From contig OZ345387.1 in the NCBI GenBank assembly GCA_977006965.1, positions 62,001 through 126,000 on the forward strand: a stretch of DNA of 64,000 nucleotides. The letters are read 5' to 3'. The translations under genes and the position numbers were made by a program. The stretch's first letter is position 1, and every line of letters starts with the position of its first letter. The notes under the pieces were generated by a model that saw only the letters and a program-made list of their open reading frames with translations, was not told where the DNA came from and ran no database searches. Origin of the DNA: Phymatolithon calcareum (taxonomy: Eukaryota > Rhodophyta > Florideophyceae > Hapalidiales). Below are positions 22,766 to 32,529 of this stretch, piece by piece.

Positions 22766-25700
22766 CTAAGATTGATTTGCTTCTTTAGCACTATACATAA
22801 TTTTCAGAGTTATTTGCTTTAAGTTATTATCATAAGCAAACTTCTCTGTATTTTTTTTCACTTTATTTCTGACAAAACCTGGTATTTTTGCTAATTCTTC
22901 TAATGCATCTACGGACCATTCAATAGCAGACGTATTAGATAAAGTACTACTAATAGACTGTGTAGTATCATGACCACCAAATACTTCTAATAGATGATCT
23001 TCCATACCTAAAGTGAAAGAATTATATACAAGATCTGCAATTTGATTAGTACCTTCATAACCAAGAAAAGGTCTATAGCTTAAAGGAAAATTTTGTATAT
23101 GTACAGGAGAAGAAATAACTCCACATGGTATATCTAAACGCTTACCAATATGCCTTTCCATCTGAGTTCCAAAAATTGCATTTGGCTCCGTTTCAGCGAT
23201 TAGATCTGCAATTCGAGTATGATCATCTGAAATAACAACTTGTTCACAATGACCTTGAACTTGTTGCTTAAACCAATCTGAATCATTAGTACAATAAGTA
23301 CCCGACCAAATAACCTTAATACTCATTTCTTCACTTAAGATTTTAGTTATAGCAGAAGCATGAGTTGCATCACCAAAAACGACAGCCTTTTTCCCCGTTA
23401 AGTTCTGACAGTCTATAGAGCGAGAAAACCATGCAGATTGCGAAACAAATCTAGTTTGTCGATCAGTATAACTAGAATAGTCAACATTATGACCTAAATT
23501 AATTAAAACTTCTTGGATAGAATTAATACATTTTGATATCTGAAGTACGCCCATAGGAATAATATCAACAAATGGCATATCAAAATTTTTTTTCAAGTAT
23601 TTTGCTGTAAGGTATCCAACTTCACGATATGGTATAAAATTAAACCAAGCCTGAGGAATTCTTTTTAATTCATGAACAGAAATACCATCAGGGATAATAA
23701 GATTAACTTGAATTTTCAGATCAACAAATAGTCTTTTTAATTCTGATAGATCATGCTGATTATGAAATCCAAGACTAACACAACCAATAATATTAACGGA
23801 AGGGTATTTAGTTTTTTTTATATTTAAATGATTAGCTTGTTTTGCCTTCTCTAAATAAAAAGTAACTATTTGTAATAGAGTTTTATCACTTGCCTGAAGT
23901 TCATTAACACGATAATGATTTACATCTGCCAAAATAATATCTGCCATAGAATCCAATGATGCTCTATCCACAAAATTTTTTAAATCTTCTTGCAATATAC
24001 TTGATGTACAAGTAGGGGTTAAAATTACTAAATCCGGTTTTTCTTCTTGATCTTTACGAGTAATATTATTTATGACTTTCTCTTGAGAACCCCTAGCAAG
24101 AACATGTCTATCTACAACACTTGCTGTAACTGGAGTAAAATTTCTATCTCTCTCTAACATGGATTTCATTACATTGTTAACCTAAGCAATTAAAATATAA
24201 AAATTACTTGGCTTCAAAACCATACATGAATCTTTCAACTCATACGGCTTCTCTCAAACTTGTTATAATTCATATTATTCAATAATTAATATAAAAACAT
24301 ATAATTCTACAAAAAAGTTATCGAGCAAGCCATGACAACTTAATGGAAGAATATAACTTATAGTAATCAATATTATTAATACTAATTGAACAAACCCAGT
24401 TAGCACTTGCGTCAACTGCATTAAAGCAATATAGAACTTCAGGAAAATATTTAGATTTAATTTTTTGATTAGACCAGTTCGAATGTTGATTTACAATAAA
24501 TGATTTTAACTTTAGATATATTAAATAATCCAATAAAGAAAAAATTTTTCTTACTTGTTGATTACAATGCAAGGTTGACCATGATAGTAGCAACATATTT
24601 AATCGGACAATTAACAAAAATAAAGATTTAGATTTAGATTTCATAATAATTGAAGAGATTTTCTTCAATAAAATAAATTGGTAATACAAAGATGGCTTAA
24701 TAGTAATATATAGTGGGTTAGAATATATACTAACAACCATCAAATTATTTTTTAAATTTAGACCTTGCAATAAAGATATTTTTCTTACGGATCTTTTTTT
24801 TTTGATCTCTACACCATTTGACAATAGTACATCTAAAAAAACTTGTTGCCATATATTTAATAGGTAAGTATCTTCACAAATAACCACTAAATCTGATGCT
24901 GAATGTATAATCATAAAATCTTTTAAAGCTGAAAGCTTGCCATTTGAATAACTCCTTAAAAGAATATCTATTTCACAGCATATATTAAGCATGAAAATAT
25001 CTATTATCTTATTAAAAAGACTTACTTCTTGCTTTCTTAAAGATGATAATCTTAGATATTGATCTAAAGAATGCATGAGTACATTAAATATGCCTTCATC
25101 TAAAAATTGATATATATATTGTTTAATAGTACTTTGAATATTCATTCTACCAACAAAAACAGACAAATCAACGTAGTGAAATAAAGCAACCAAATTTAAA
25201 TCTATACCATATAAATAAAAATGATTTCCTATATTGATACGAGTTTTTTTGCTGTAATATTTACAGTAAGAAAAAGTATTTAAATAATATAAATGATTAA
25301 GATAAGGTTCTATAGACCAGATAATTATCAAATTTTTGACTTTATTGATTATAAACTGAATTTTTTCATTTAAATTGAAAAGATCACCCTTACTATAATT
25401 AAACAAAATATTAATATTTTGCTTAGAACCTAAACTCAAAGAATAAACTAAATATCCTAGTTCAAAAGAATTTAAATTAATAATATGAAAAGACGAGTCA
25501 ATTACTCTTTTCAATGCCATAAGTTTAACTAAAGGCGAATTAATTAAAAAGCATTGTAAATCATGAGTTTTTTCATAAGATTTCTGAATAGATGACTTAT
25601 ATATTCTAGATTTTAGATTGTCAACATATTGAATTAAAATTTTCCAATCAATATCTTGCCATACTAATACATGAAGACTTCGAGATAACTCTTTATCCAT

Positions 25701-26327
25701 TAGTTTGCTTAATTATTAGAAATATAAGAAACAATTTTGAGTAACTTAATAAGCATATTATAAATAATTACATTTATACTTTAGCTGTAAAAGTTAATCC
25801 TGTCTAAATAAATATATACATTTAATATATTATAATTAGTCCCTGTTCCATAGTGAATTTTTCACAGTAGCTTTAAATATAAAAAATACTCCGTAGAAAA
25901 TTTATTCTTGCATTATAAATACGAATTTCAACATATTTATAGTTTTCTTCAAAACTATTAAAAACAATAGTTAAGACTTAAATAAAAAAGGAATGTTTAA
26001 GAAACGAAGCTTAAATTCAATTTATTTTCACTACTTTAATATATAGCTTATGCTTAAACTTACAATAACAGAGTATTGCTATCAAGCTAAATACATTTAC
26101 TTTATACAAAAAGCAAAGGAATTAAACCTTATATTCACTATAGTTTATTAAAATATTTTATATTAATAAGATATTTACATTTATAAATGTTATAAAATAA
26201 CAGGTCACACGAAATAATCATCCCCTAATGGAGCATGCATAATAGCATGCACATTATTAAATGAACTTGCAATCCTTAAAGTACCAATATGTGCAGGTCC
26301 TGCATACATCCAATACGCCAGTTTCAT
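22766..26327 (-). CDS. chlB: light-independent protochlorophyllide reductase subunit B, split by a group II intron
   Basis: Join 26327-26211 (exon 1, 39 codons) to 24175-22766 (exon 2, 469 codons): 508 residues, normal for ChlB (about 505-515). Exon 1 encodes [15 protein letters not shown]...HAPLGDDYF and exon 2 continues [19 protein letters not shown], matching the family across the join. Subunit B of dark-operative reductase, which works with ChlN and ChlL (not in this window) to make chlorophyllide without light. Asp36, a ligand of the iron-sulfur cluster in this family, lies in exon 1, so splicing is needed for activity. Read without the intron, exon 2 gives only a 467-residue product starting at an internal Met, with an in-frame TAG shortly upstream. 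Confidence 0.95.
24176..24250 (-). ncRNA. group II intron domains V and VI
   Basis: Read on the minus strand, domain V spans about 24250-24216: AAGCCGTATGAG, tetraloop region TTGAAA, then ATTCATGTATGGTTTT, a variant of the usual GAGCCGUAUG...CGUACGGUUC hairpin. Domain VI follows: CCAAGTAATT pairs with AATTGCTT-A-GG, leaving A at 24183 bulged eight nucleotides from the 3' end, the expected branch point. Confidence 0.88.
24318..25700 (-). CDS. degenerate group II intron maturase (intron-encoded protein)
   Basis: 460 residues from ATG at 25700. The N-terminus ([20 protein letters not shown], then [21 protein letters not shown]) matches the N-terminal region and RT-0/RT-1 of intron reverse transcriptases (W..I.W......V..LQ.RI; LQ.LL..S...K..A..RV). 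The expected YADD core is SASDLVVIC, so the catalytic Asp pair is broken. The usual PQG block before it is not recognisable. The C-terminal segment [18 protein letters not shown] resembles the RHPNKS.KWIK.KYF maturase region. No HNH endonuclease is seen. Probably keeps a splicing role only, much like MatK. Its stop is 67 nt before domain V. Confidence 0.85.
   Translation of the reverse strand: MDKELSRSLHVLVWQDIDWKILIQYVDNLKSRIYKSSIQKSYEKTHDLQCFLINSPLVKLMALKRVIDSSFHIINLNSFELGYLVYSLSLGSKQNINILFNYSKGDLFNLNEKIQFIINKVKNLIIIWSIEPYLNHLYYLNTFSYCKYYSKKTRINIGNHFYLYGIDLNLVALFHYVDLSVFVGRMNIQSTIKQYIYQFLDEGIFNVLMHSLDQYLRLSSLRKQEVSLFNKIIDIFMLNICCEIDILLRSYSNGKLSALKDFMIIHSASDLVVICEDTYLLNIWQQVFLDVLLSNGVEIKKKRSVRKISLLQGLNLKNNLMVVSIYSNPLYITIKPSLYYQFILLKKISSIIMKSKSKSLFLLIVRLNMLLLSWSTLHCNQQVRKIFSLLDYLIYLKLKSFIVNQHSNWSNQKIKSKYFPEVLYCFNAVDASANWVCSISINNIDYYKLYSSIKLSWLAR
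26211..26327 (-). CDS. chlB: chlB exon 1 (N-terminal 39 codons)
   Basis: ATG at 26325-26327. Encodes [39 protein letters not shown]: the highly conserved ChlB N-terminus. The frame ends at a clean intron 5' boundary, TTC followed by GTGTGACC. Too short to stand out as an open frame by itself. Confidence 0.95.
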
Positions 26328-26480
26328 AAAAAACTTTTCTCCTTATAGTCAATTTAATTTATACAATAACCATATTCTTGTAAAGAAACATAATGAGTAT
26401 AAATACGCTTTCATTATTCTTAATATACATTAACGGAAACCGAATAAAAGCATTGACAAAATCCAATAAATAAAGCTTTA

Positions 26481-26510
26481 TTTACCATATTTAAATCTAT
26501 AGATTATAAT
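26481..26510 (+). promoter_or_regulatory. candidate promoter for psaD
   Basis: TTTACC (26481-26486) and TATAAT (26505-26510) lie 18 nt apart, 38 nt before the psaD ATG. A TTGACA at 26453-26458 has only a poor -10 element and is a weaker alternative. Confidence 0.35.
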
Positions 26511-26548
26511 AAATTATACTAGTGTATATAAATCTAAAAAATAAAAAA

Positions 26549-26977
26549 ATGAATAATACAATTAATTTTAAAATGCCTTCTCCCACTTTCGGTGGAAGCA
26601 CCGGAGGATGGCTTCGATCTGCTGAAGTTGAGGAAAAATATGCAATTACTTGGACAAGTAAAAAAGAACAAATATTTGAAATGCCTACCGGTGGTGCTGC
26701 AATAATGAGACAAAATGACAATCTACTTTACTTAGCTAAAAAAGAACAATGTTTAGCCCTCAGTGCACAACTTAAATCAATAAAATTTAAAATCAACGAC
26801 TTTAAGATTTATCGTATATTTCCAAGTGGTGAGGTACAATATCTACATCCTAAAGATGGTGTAGCACCAGAAAAAGTTAATGCAGGTCGTATAGCAGTTG
26901 GTAGTATTAATCATTCTATAGGTAAAAATACGGAACCTGTAAACAAAAAGTTTACAGGTGAAGGTACATATGAATAA
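26549..26977 (+). CDS. psaD: photosystem I reaction centre subunit II (PsaD)
   Basis: 142 residues from ATG at 26549. It contains [40 protein letters not shown] and a C-terminal EGTYE-type tail, all strongly conserved in PsaD. Stromal subunit that docks ferredoxin. The frame extends to an upstream GTG (26522), but that adds a nine-residue non-conserved tail. Plastid-encoded in red algae. Divergent from chlB exon 1. Confidence 0.98.
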   Translation: MNNTINFKMPSPTFGGSTGGWLRSAEVEEKYAITWTSKKEQIFEMPTGGAAIMRQNDNLLYLAKKEQCLALSAQLKSIKFKINDFKIYRIFPSGEVQYLHPKDGVAPEKVNAGRIAVGSINHSIGKNTEPVNKKFTGEGTYE

Positions 26978-26988
26978 AAAAAGGTGCT

Positions 26989-27022
26989 GAGACTATACAA
27001 TCAAGATGATTATTATAGTCTC
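26989..27022 (+). terminator. hairpin downstream of psaD
   Basis: GAGACTATA (26989-26997) pairs with TATAGTCTC (27014-27022) and is followed by TTTTATG. It lies 11 nt past the psaD stop and before trnS. Confidence 0.6.
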
Positions 27023-27050
27023 TTTTATGTTAAAATTACTTTATATCAAA

Positions 27051-27138
27051 GGAGAGGTGGTAGAGTTGGTTTATTGCGTCTGATTTGAAATCAGATGAAC
27101 CGCATAAGGTTCCGTGGGTTCGAATCCCACCCTCTCCG
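27051..27138 (+). tRNA. trnS(uga): tRNA-Ser(UGA)
   Basis: 88 nt. Acceptor GGAGAGG/CCTCTCC, anticodon loop TTTGAAA with UGA, and a long variable arm (GAACCGCATAAGGTTC) as expected for a class II serine tRNA. T-arm GTGGGTTCGAATCCCAC. Confidence 0.97.
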
Positions 27139-27168
27139 TCTTTATAAAATTTACTACAGTATATGAGT

Positions 27169-27414
27169 TCATTTTTTACCAACTGCTTGTTGGATAAATT
27201 GAATAGCTTGATCTAAAGTAGCAATTTTTTCAGCATCTTCATCAGGGATCTCAATAGCAAATTCTTCCTCTATTGCCATAACTAGCTCTACTGTATCCAA
27301 CGAATCTGCACCCAAATCATTAGCAAAATTAGCTTTCAAAGTAACTTGAGTTTTATCTACACCTAACTGCTGTACAACAATATCTTGTACTCTCTCAAAA
27401 ATATCATCTGTCAT
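27169..27414 (-). CDS. acpP: acyl carrier protein
   Basis: 81 residues from ATG at 27414, chosen because AGGAG sits 6 nt upstream and [13 protein letters not shown] is the family N-terminus; the open frame runs further upstream without conservation. Ser38 in [10 protein letters not shown] is the 4'-phosphopantetheine site. Carries growing acyl chains in plastid fatty-acid synthesis, the pathway also served by AccB and OdpA/OdpB. Confidence 0.97.
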   Translation of the reverse strand: MTDDIFERVQDIVVQQLGVDKTQVTLKANFANDLGADSLDTVELVMAIEEEFAIEIPDEDAEKIATLDQAIQFIQQAVGKK

Positions 27415-27508
27415 ATGATCTCCTGTTAGTAAATTATGTCTTTTTTTGTAAAGTATACTTATGATAACAGTAAAGCTTAAATCTATTACCAATAACTAGA
27501 AATAATTA

Positions 27509-29197
27509 TTAAGGATAAATTCGTAATCTACGATTAGGCTCTTCACCAAAACTTCGTGCTTTCAAATTATATATTTTTACTAAATGATGCTGTATTTTTC
27601 TTAAATTTGCAACACAAGATAACAATTCCACTATTTCTTTTTTCTTGATTACTATTTTCTCGATAGCTTCACGTGCTTCTTCTAGAGCTTCTATCTGTTC
27701 ATACGTTTTATTTTTATATAATTGCTTCCAGCTAAATTGAGAGAAAGAATTTAAATTTAGAACCTTTCTTAAAGCACGTGTTATATGAGGAATAGTACTA
27801 CTGTATATAGTATAAATAGTAATATTCTTCGCTTTTGCGATTTGTCTCAGTTTACTATTTTGCTTTACACTTGATCTAAGAGCTAAAATCGCATCTGCCT
27901 TGATAGCATCTTTTGTAATAAATAGAGGCAATTGCAAAGTATTAATTACTGCTTCAATTTGCTGCACATTAACAAAATATGCGTAAAGGGAAAAATAAGC
28001 TGGAAAATGAGATTGATTAAAAATCGGAGATGGATGCTGAAAACTGTCTAAAGCCTTAGAAGATTTTAGACTGTTCCGAGAATTACTTAAATTGTTATTT
28101 GAATGTAATAAATCCTTATTATTTACTAGATAGCGAGAAGAAGAAAACGGTTGAATCTTCTTAAAAGATGCTTTTGATAAAGTATTATAACTAGCCAAAA
28201 AAGGGTTGCATTCAATAAATACAGATCCATCTTCATTAAATTTTCTACGCTGAGTTAGTGTACAAGAACCTTGTAAAATCTGATCAACTATTTGATCAAC
28301 TTTTTCATGCACAACCCAACTGTTTCTTGTATGAATCTCTATAGCAACTTGAAATGCAGGAGCAGCTTTTCTTTCTAAAATACTTTTTTGAGTACCCCTA
28401 CGCTTAGCTTCATCATCACCTAAAGTAACATATTGAATTCCACCAACTAAATCCGATAGAACTGGATTTTTTATTAAACTTTCCAGATAATTACCATGGG
28501 CTGTACCTACTAACTGAACACCCCTTTCTGCAATAGTTCGTGCAGCTAAAGCCTCTAATTCTGTACCTATCTCATCAATAATAATTACTTCTGGCATATG
28601 ATTTTCGACTGCTTCTATCATAACTTGATGTTGTAATTCCGGACGAGCAACTTGCATACGTCTTGCCCTACCTATAGCTGGATGCGGTATATCGCCATCA
28701 CCAGCTATTTCGTTAGATGTATCAATAATAACAACCCTTTTTTCCATCTCATCAGCCAAAATACGAGCTATTTCTCGAATTGCAGTTGTTTTTCCGACAC
28801 CTGGCTTACCCAACAACAGAATAGATTCTTTTCTCTCCAAGAGATCCCGTGCGATACTAATAGTACCAAAAATAGCCCGACCAACGCGGCAAGTTAAACC
28901 TACTATGCTACCTTGCCTATTCCTAATTGAGCTAATTCTATGTAATGTTCGCTCAATACCAGAACGGTTATCATTACTAAAATTACCAATTCTTCTAGTA
29001 CAAAAATCTAAATCCTGCCAGGATATAGTTCTATTAGATAAATAATCAGGACCATTTGGAAAACGTGCTTCAGGTCTACGTCCTAGGTCCATAACAACTT
29101 CAATTAAAGACTTTCTATCTTGATGTTTTTCTAAAGGAATACGCACAAAATCTGGTAGTATCTCTAACAATTTATCTAAATCATCTGCAATTAACAT
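27509..29197 (-). CDS. ycf45: AAA-type ATPase with R3H domain, Ycf45
   Basis: 562 residues from ATG at 29197 (the open frame extends to a TTG at 29212). The ATPase has Walker [16 protein letters not shown] near residue 130 and Walker [17 protein letters not shown] near 200. The C-terminal end [19 protein letters not shown] is an R3H nucleic-acid-binding motif. Resembles bacterial SpoIIIAA-like/R3H ATPases. Function unknown; an RNA or DNA role is suggested by R3H. Confidence 0.93.
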   Translation of the reverse strand: MLIADDLDKLLEILPDFVRIPLEKHQDRKSLIEVVMDLGRRPEARFPNGPDYLSNRTISWQDLDFCTRRIGNFSNDNRSGIERTLHRISSIRNRQGSIVGLTCRVGRAIFGTISIARDLLERKESILLLGKPGVGKTTAIREIARILADEMEKRVVIIDTSNEIAGDGDIPHPAIGRARRMQVARPELQHQVMIEAVENHMPEVIIIDEIGTELEALAARTIAERGVQLVGTAHGNYLESLIKNPVLSDLVGGIQYVTLGDDEAKRRGTQKSILERKAAPAFQVAIEIHTRNSWVVHEKVDQIVDQILQGSCTLTQRRKFNEDGSVFIECNPFLASYNTLSKASFKKIQPFSSSRYLVNNKDLLHSNNNLSNSRNSLKSSKALDSFQHPSPIFNQSHFPAYFSLYAYFVNVQQIEAVINTLQLPLFITKDAIKADAILALRSSVKQNSKLRQIAKAKNITIYTIYSSTIPHITRALRKVLNLNSFSQFSWKQLYKNKTYEQIEALEEAREAIEKIVIKKKEIVELLSCVANLRKIQHHLVKIYNLKARSFGEEPNRRLRIYP

Positions 29198-29308
29198 TAC
29201 TTTATTATACAAGAATTAAATTGATATAGACCTATGCTACTAATTAATGGATAATCCATAATATTAATTATAAGATAAAATCAATAGAATATTTCTAATA
29301 ATTATTCA

Positions 29309-29512
29309 ATGTTACTCAATAGTCATATAAATAAAATAGTCACAATTAAAGAATTCCATTGTAGAATAGACTCAGAGCTTAAATATTATTCAAACAAGAC
29401 AGGGAAAATAAAAGGTATCAAAGCCTTGCAAAACAATCTTACTATATATTTAATAGAATTCATAAACCATAATAGAATATGGGCTAGAAGAGACGAGATT
29501 GAATTTTCATAA
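29309..29512 (+). CDS. small PetP-like protein (possible b6f subunit)
   Basis: 67 residues. The pattern I.V/TI...RI......KTGKIKGIK, then YLIEF...RIWARRDEIEF resembles the small SH3-like PetP/Ycf86 proteins of cyanobacteria and red algae, which bind the cytochrome b6f complex (G.I.G.K...G....IVEF....TWFFEDE). The central Gly-Ser stretch is weak, so identity is tentative. It lies 51 nt before accB on the same strand. Confidence 0.55.
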   Translation: MLLNSHINKIVTIKEFHCRIDSELKYYSNKTGKIKGIKALQNNLTIYLIEFINHNRIWARRDEIEFS

Positions 29513-29563
29513 TATTTATATTTTAGAAAATACTTCATTATCAATAATAAAAATTAGAATGAC

Positions 29564-30052
29564 ATGCAATTTAAAATAAAAGAACTTAAAGCATTTTTAT
29601 CTTCAATTACAAAACATAAAGTAGAAAATCTCCATATTGAAAGCAAAAATTTAAAAATTACAATTAATACAATTAGACAACCAAAGAAAAGAGTAATTAA
29701 TCAACAAACAATTACACCAAGAATAAAAACCTCCAAAAGTAACATTAATCAAAAAGATTTCAGGCTAAATGAAAGCTCTATAAAACATAATTCTAGTAAT
29801 GAAACAGATATATATTTTACAATTATATCACCTATGATTGGTACTTTTTATAGATCACCAGCTCCTAATGAACCTTCATTTATTGAAGTTAATGATATAG
29901 TAAAAATCAACCAAACAGTATGCATAATTGAAGCTATGAAATTAATGAATGAAATAGAATCAGAGGTTAATGGCCATATTGTAGAAATATTAGTAGAAGA
30001 TGGTGATATAGTAGATTGTGGACAAGCATTAATGCGTGTAAAGCATAAATAA
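29564..30052 (+). CDS. accB: biotin carboxyl carrier protein of acetyl-CoA carboxylase
   Basis: 162 residues. The C-terminal biotinyl domain (about 85-160) has Lys126 in EAMKLMNEIE as the biotin site, and PMIGTFYRSPAP starts the domain as usual. The N-terminal region (1-80) is a Lys/Asn-rich linker. It supplies carboxyl groups for malonyl-CoA, the first step in fatty-acid synthesis. Confidence 0.97.
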   Translation: MQFKIKELKAFLSSITKHKVENLHIESKNLKITINTIRQPKKRVINQQTITPRIKTSKSNINQKDFRLNESSIKHNSSNETDIYFTIISPMIGTFYRSPAPNEPSFIEVNDIVKINQTVCIIEAMKLMNEIESEVNGHIVEILVEDGDIVDCGQALMRVKHK

Positions 30053-30247
30053 AACAATCAAGATTTTAAATATTGTTAACAGATTTTAAGTCTTAGCAAT
30101 CTTATAACTATAATAAATAAGTAAAAACTCACTTATCATAAGAACTATATGAAATTGTATTATCTAACTAAACTAAACAAAAAGAGAATACAATAGCGAG
30201 CGTTTTAATTTCTTGTCTCATTCAAAAAATAAGAGAGGAGAATCTCA

Positions 30248-32512
30248 ATGACAACTAGCTCACAAGAGCAAACAGTACAAAAAGTTGAAGTCGTAGTAGA
30301 TAAAGATCCAGTAAGTACATCCTTTGAAAAATGGGCAAAACCAGGACATTTTTCACGCAGTTTACTTAAAGGACCAAAAACTACTACTTGGATTTGGAAT
30401 TTACATGCAGATGCTCATGATTTTGACAGTCATACAAGCTCTTTATCTTTAGAAGAAGTGTCACGAAAAATTTTCAGTGCTCACTTTGGACAATTAGCTA
30501 TTATTTTCTTATGGCTAAGTGGAATGTATTTTCACGGAGCTAAATTCTCAAACTATATTGCATGGTTAAGTAATCCAACGAATATTAAACCCAGCGCGCA
30601 AATCGTTTGGCCAATAGTAGGCCAAGAAATTTTAAACGGCGACGTTGGTGGTGGTTTTCAAGGAATACAGGTAACATCTGGATGGTTCCAACTATGGAGG
30701 GCTTCTGGTATTACAACTGAGTTAGAACTTTATGCAACTGCCATAGGAGGACTATTTATGGCAGGATTAATGGTTTTTGCTGGATGGTTTCATTATCATA
30801 AAAAAGCACCTAAACTAGCATGGTTTCAAAATGTAGAATCTATGATGAACCATCACCTATCTGGTTTACTAGGATTAGGTTGCTTAGGCTGGGCTGGACA
30901 TCAAATTCATATATCATTACCAATCAATAAATTATTAGACTCTGGTATTACACCACAGGAATTACCTCTACCTCATGAATTCCTTGTTAATAGAGAACTT
31001 ATGGCACAATTATATCCTAGCTTCAGTAAAGGTATTTTACCATTCTTTACTCTAAACTGGAATGAATACTCCGATTTTTTAACCTTCAAGGGTGGGCTTA
31101 ATCCAATCACTGGAGGGTTATGGTTAAGTGATACAGCTCATCACCATTTAGCTTTAGCGGTATTATTCATCATCGCAGGACATATGTACCGTACTAATTG
31201 GGGTATAGGTCATAGCATGAAAGAAATTTTAGAAGCTCATAAAGGTCCTTTTACAGGACAAGGACACAAAGGATTATACGAAATACTAACAACTTCATGG
31301 CATGCTCAATTAGCTATTAATTTAGCTATGATGGGCTCATTAAGTATAATTGTTGCACATCATATGTATGCAATGCCACCATACCCATATATTGCAACTG
31401 ATTATCCAACACAACTATCTTTATTTACACATCACATGTGGATTGGTGGTTTCTGTATAGTAGGCGCGGGAGCACACGCTTCTATTTTTATGGTCAGAGA
31501 TTACAATCCTGCACAAAATTACAATAATGTGTTAGACAGAATTATAAGACATCGAGATGCAATCATATCACACTTAAATTGGGTTTGCATATTCTTAGGA
31601 TTTCATTCTTTTGGCTTATATATTCACAACGATACTATGAGAGCCTTAGGTCGATCACAAGATATGTTTTCAGATACGGCAATACAATTGCAGCCAATTT
31701 TTGCTCAATGGGTACAAAATATACATAATTTAGCTCCTGGCAATACTAGTCCAAATGCTTTAGCAAGTGCGAGCTATGCATTTGGAGGAGAAGTCGTATC
31801 TGTTGGTAATAAGGTTGCAATGATGCCAATCTCTTTAGGAACTGCTGACTTCCTAGTACACCATATACATGCATTCACAATACACGTAACTGTACTAATC
31901 TTAGTTAAAGGATTTTTATTCGCCAGAAACTCTCGCTTAATTCCAGACAAATCTAACCTTGGCTTCCGATTTCCCTGCGACGGACCAGGACGAGGTGGCA
32001 CTTGTCAAGTATCTGGATGGGATCACGTATTCTTAGGCCTATTCTGGATGTATAATTCATTATCAATTGCTCTATTCCACTTTAGCTGGAAAATGCAATC
32101 TGATGTTTGGGGAAGCGTATCACAAAATGGTACGGTCTCACATATTACCGGAGGTAATTTTGCACAGAGTTCAATTACAATTAATGGCTGGTTAAGGGAT
32201 TTTTTATGGGCACAAGCTTCACAAGTAATACAATCATATGGATCAGCATTATCAGCATACGGATTAATTTTCCTAGGAGCACATTTCGTTTGGGCATTTA
32301 GTTTAATGTTCTTATTTAGTGGACGTGGTTACTGGCAAGAATTAATTGAATCAATTATATGGGCACACAACAAAATCAAAGTGGCTCCATCTATCCAACC
32401 ACGAGCACTAAGTATTACACAAGGAAGAGCTGTTGGCGTAGCTCATTATCTACTAGGAGGTATAGGCACAACTTGGGCTTTCTTCTTAGCGAGAATTATT
32501 GCAGTAGGATAA
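30248..32512 (+). CDS. psaA: photosystem I P700 apoprotein A1
   Basis: 754 residues, full length. The FX cluster loop [18 protein letters not shown] carries the two Cys ligands. Histidine-rich membrane helices bind chlorophyll. AGAGAGGAG upstream is a good ribosome site. psaB follows after 17 nt in one operon; the pair ends in a strong hairpin after psaB. Confidence 0.99.
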   Translation: MTTSSQEQTVQKVEVVVDKDPVSTSFEKWAKPGHFSRSLLKGPKTTTWIWNLHADAHDFDSHTSSLSLEEVSRKIFSAHFGQLAIIFLWLSGMYFHGAKFSNYIAWLSNPTNIKPSAQIVWPIVGQEILNGDVGGGFQGIQVTSGWFQLWRASGITTELELYATAIGGLFMAGLMVFAGWFHYHKKAPKLAWFQNVESMMNHHLSGLLGLGCLGWAGHQIHISLPINKLLDSGITPQELPLPHEFLVNRELMAQLYPSFSKGILPFFTLNWNEYSDFLTFKGGLNPITGGLWLSDTAHHHLALAVLFIIAGHMYRTNWGIGHSMKEILEAHKGPFTGQGHKGLYEILTTSWHAQLAINLAMMGSLSIIVAHHMYAMPPYPYIATDYPTQLSLFTHHMWIGGFCIVGAGAHASIFMVRDYNPAQNYNNVLDRIIRHRDAIISHLNWVCIFLGFHSFGLYIHNDTMRALGRSQDMFSDTAIQLQPIFAQWVQNIHNLAPGNTSPNALASASYAFGGEVVSVGNKVAMMPISLGTADFLVHHIHAFTIHVTVLILVKGFLFARNSRLIPDKSNLGFRFPCDGPGRGGTCQVSGWDHVFLGLFWMYNSLSIALFHFSWKMQSDVWGSVSQNGTVSHITGGNFAQSSITINGWLRDFLWAQASQVIQSYGSALSAYGLIFLGAHFVWAFSLMFLFSGRGYWQELIESIIWAHNKIKVAPSIQPRALSITQGRAVGVAHYLLGGIGTTWAFFLARIIAVG

Positions 32513-32529
32513 ATTAGGATTAATATAAA

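Larger units (their letters stand above)
24176..26210 (-). mobile_element. group II intron in chlB (2,035 nt)
   Basis: The 5' end is GTGTGACC (26210 downward), matching the group II consensus GUGYG. The 3' end is GGTTAAC, ending in AC at 24176. Domain V and a domain VI with a bulged A are recognisable. Domains I-III fill about 510 nt at 25701-26210, and a maturase-like frame at 25700-24318 sits in domain IV. Insertion is between codons 39 and 40 of chlB, in phase 0. The ORF lacks RT catalytic residues, so the intron is probably no longer mobile. Confidence 0.93.

Noticed and set aside
22766-24169. chlB as an N-terminally truncated gene or pseudogene
   Set aside because: A conserved first exon with proper group II intron boundaries lies upstream, and the joined product has normal length.
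24318-25700. A novel free-standing protein gene
   Set aside because: Its location inside the intron and its similarity to intron maturases at both ends explain it.
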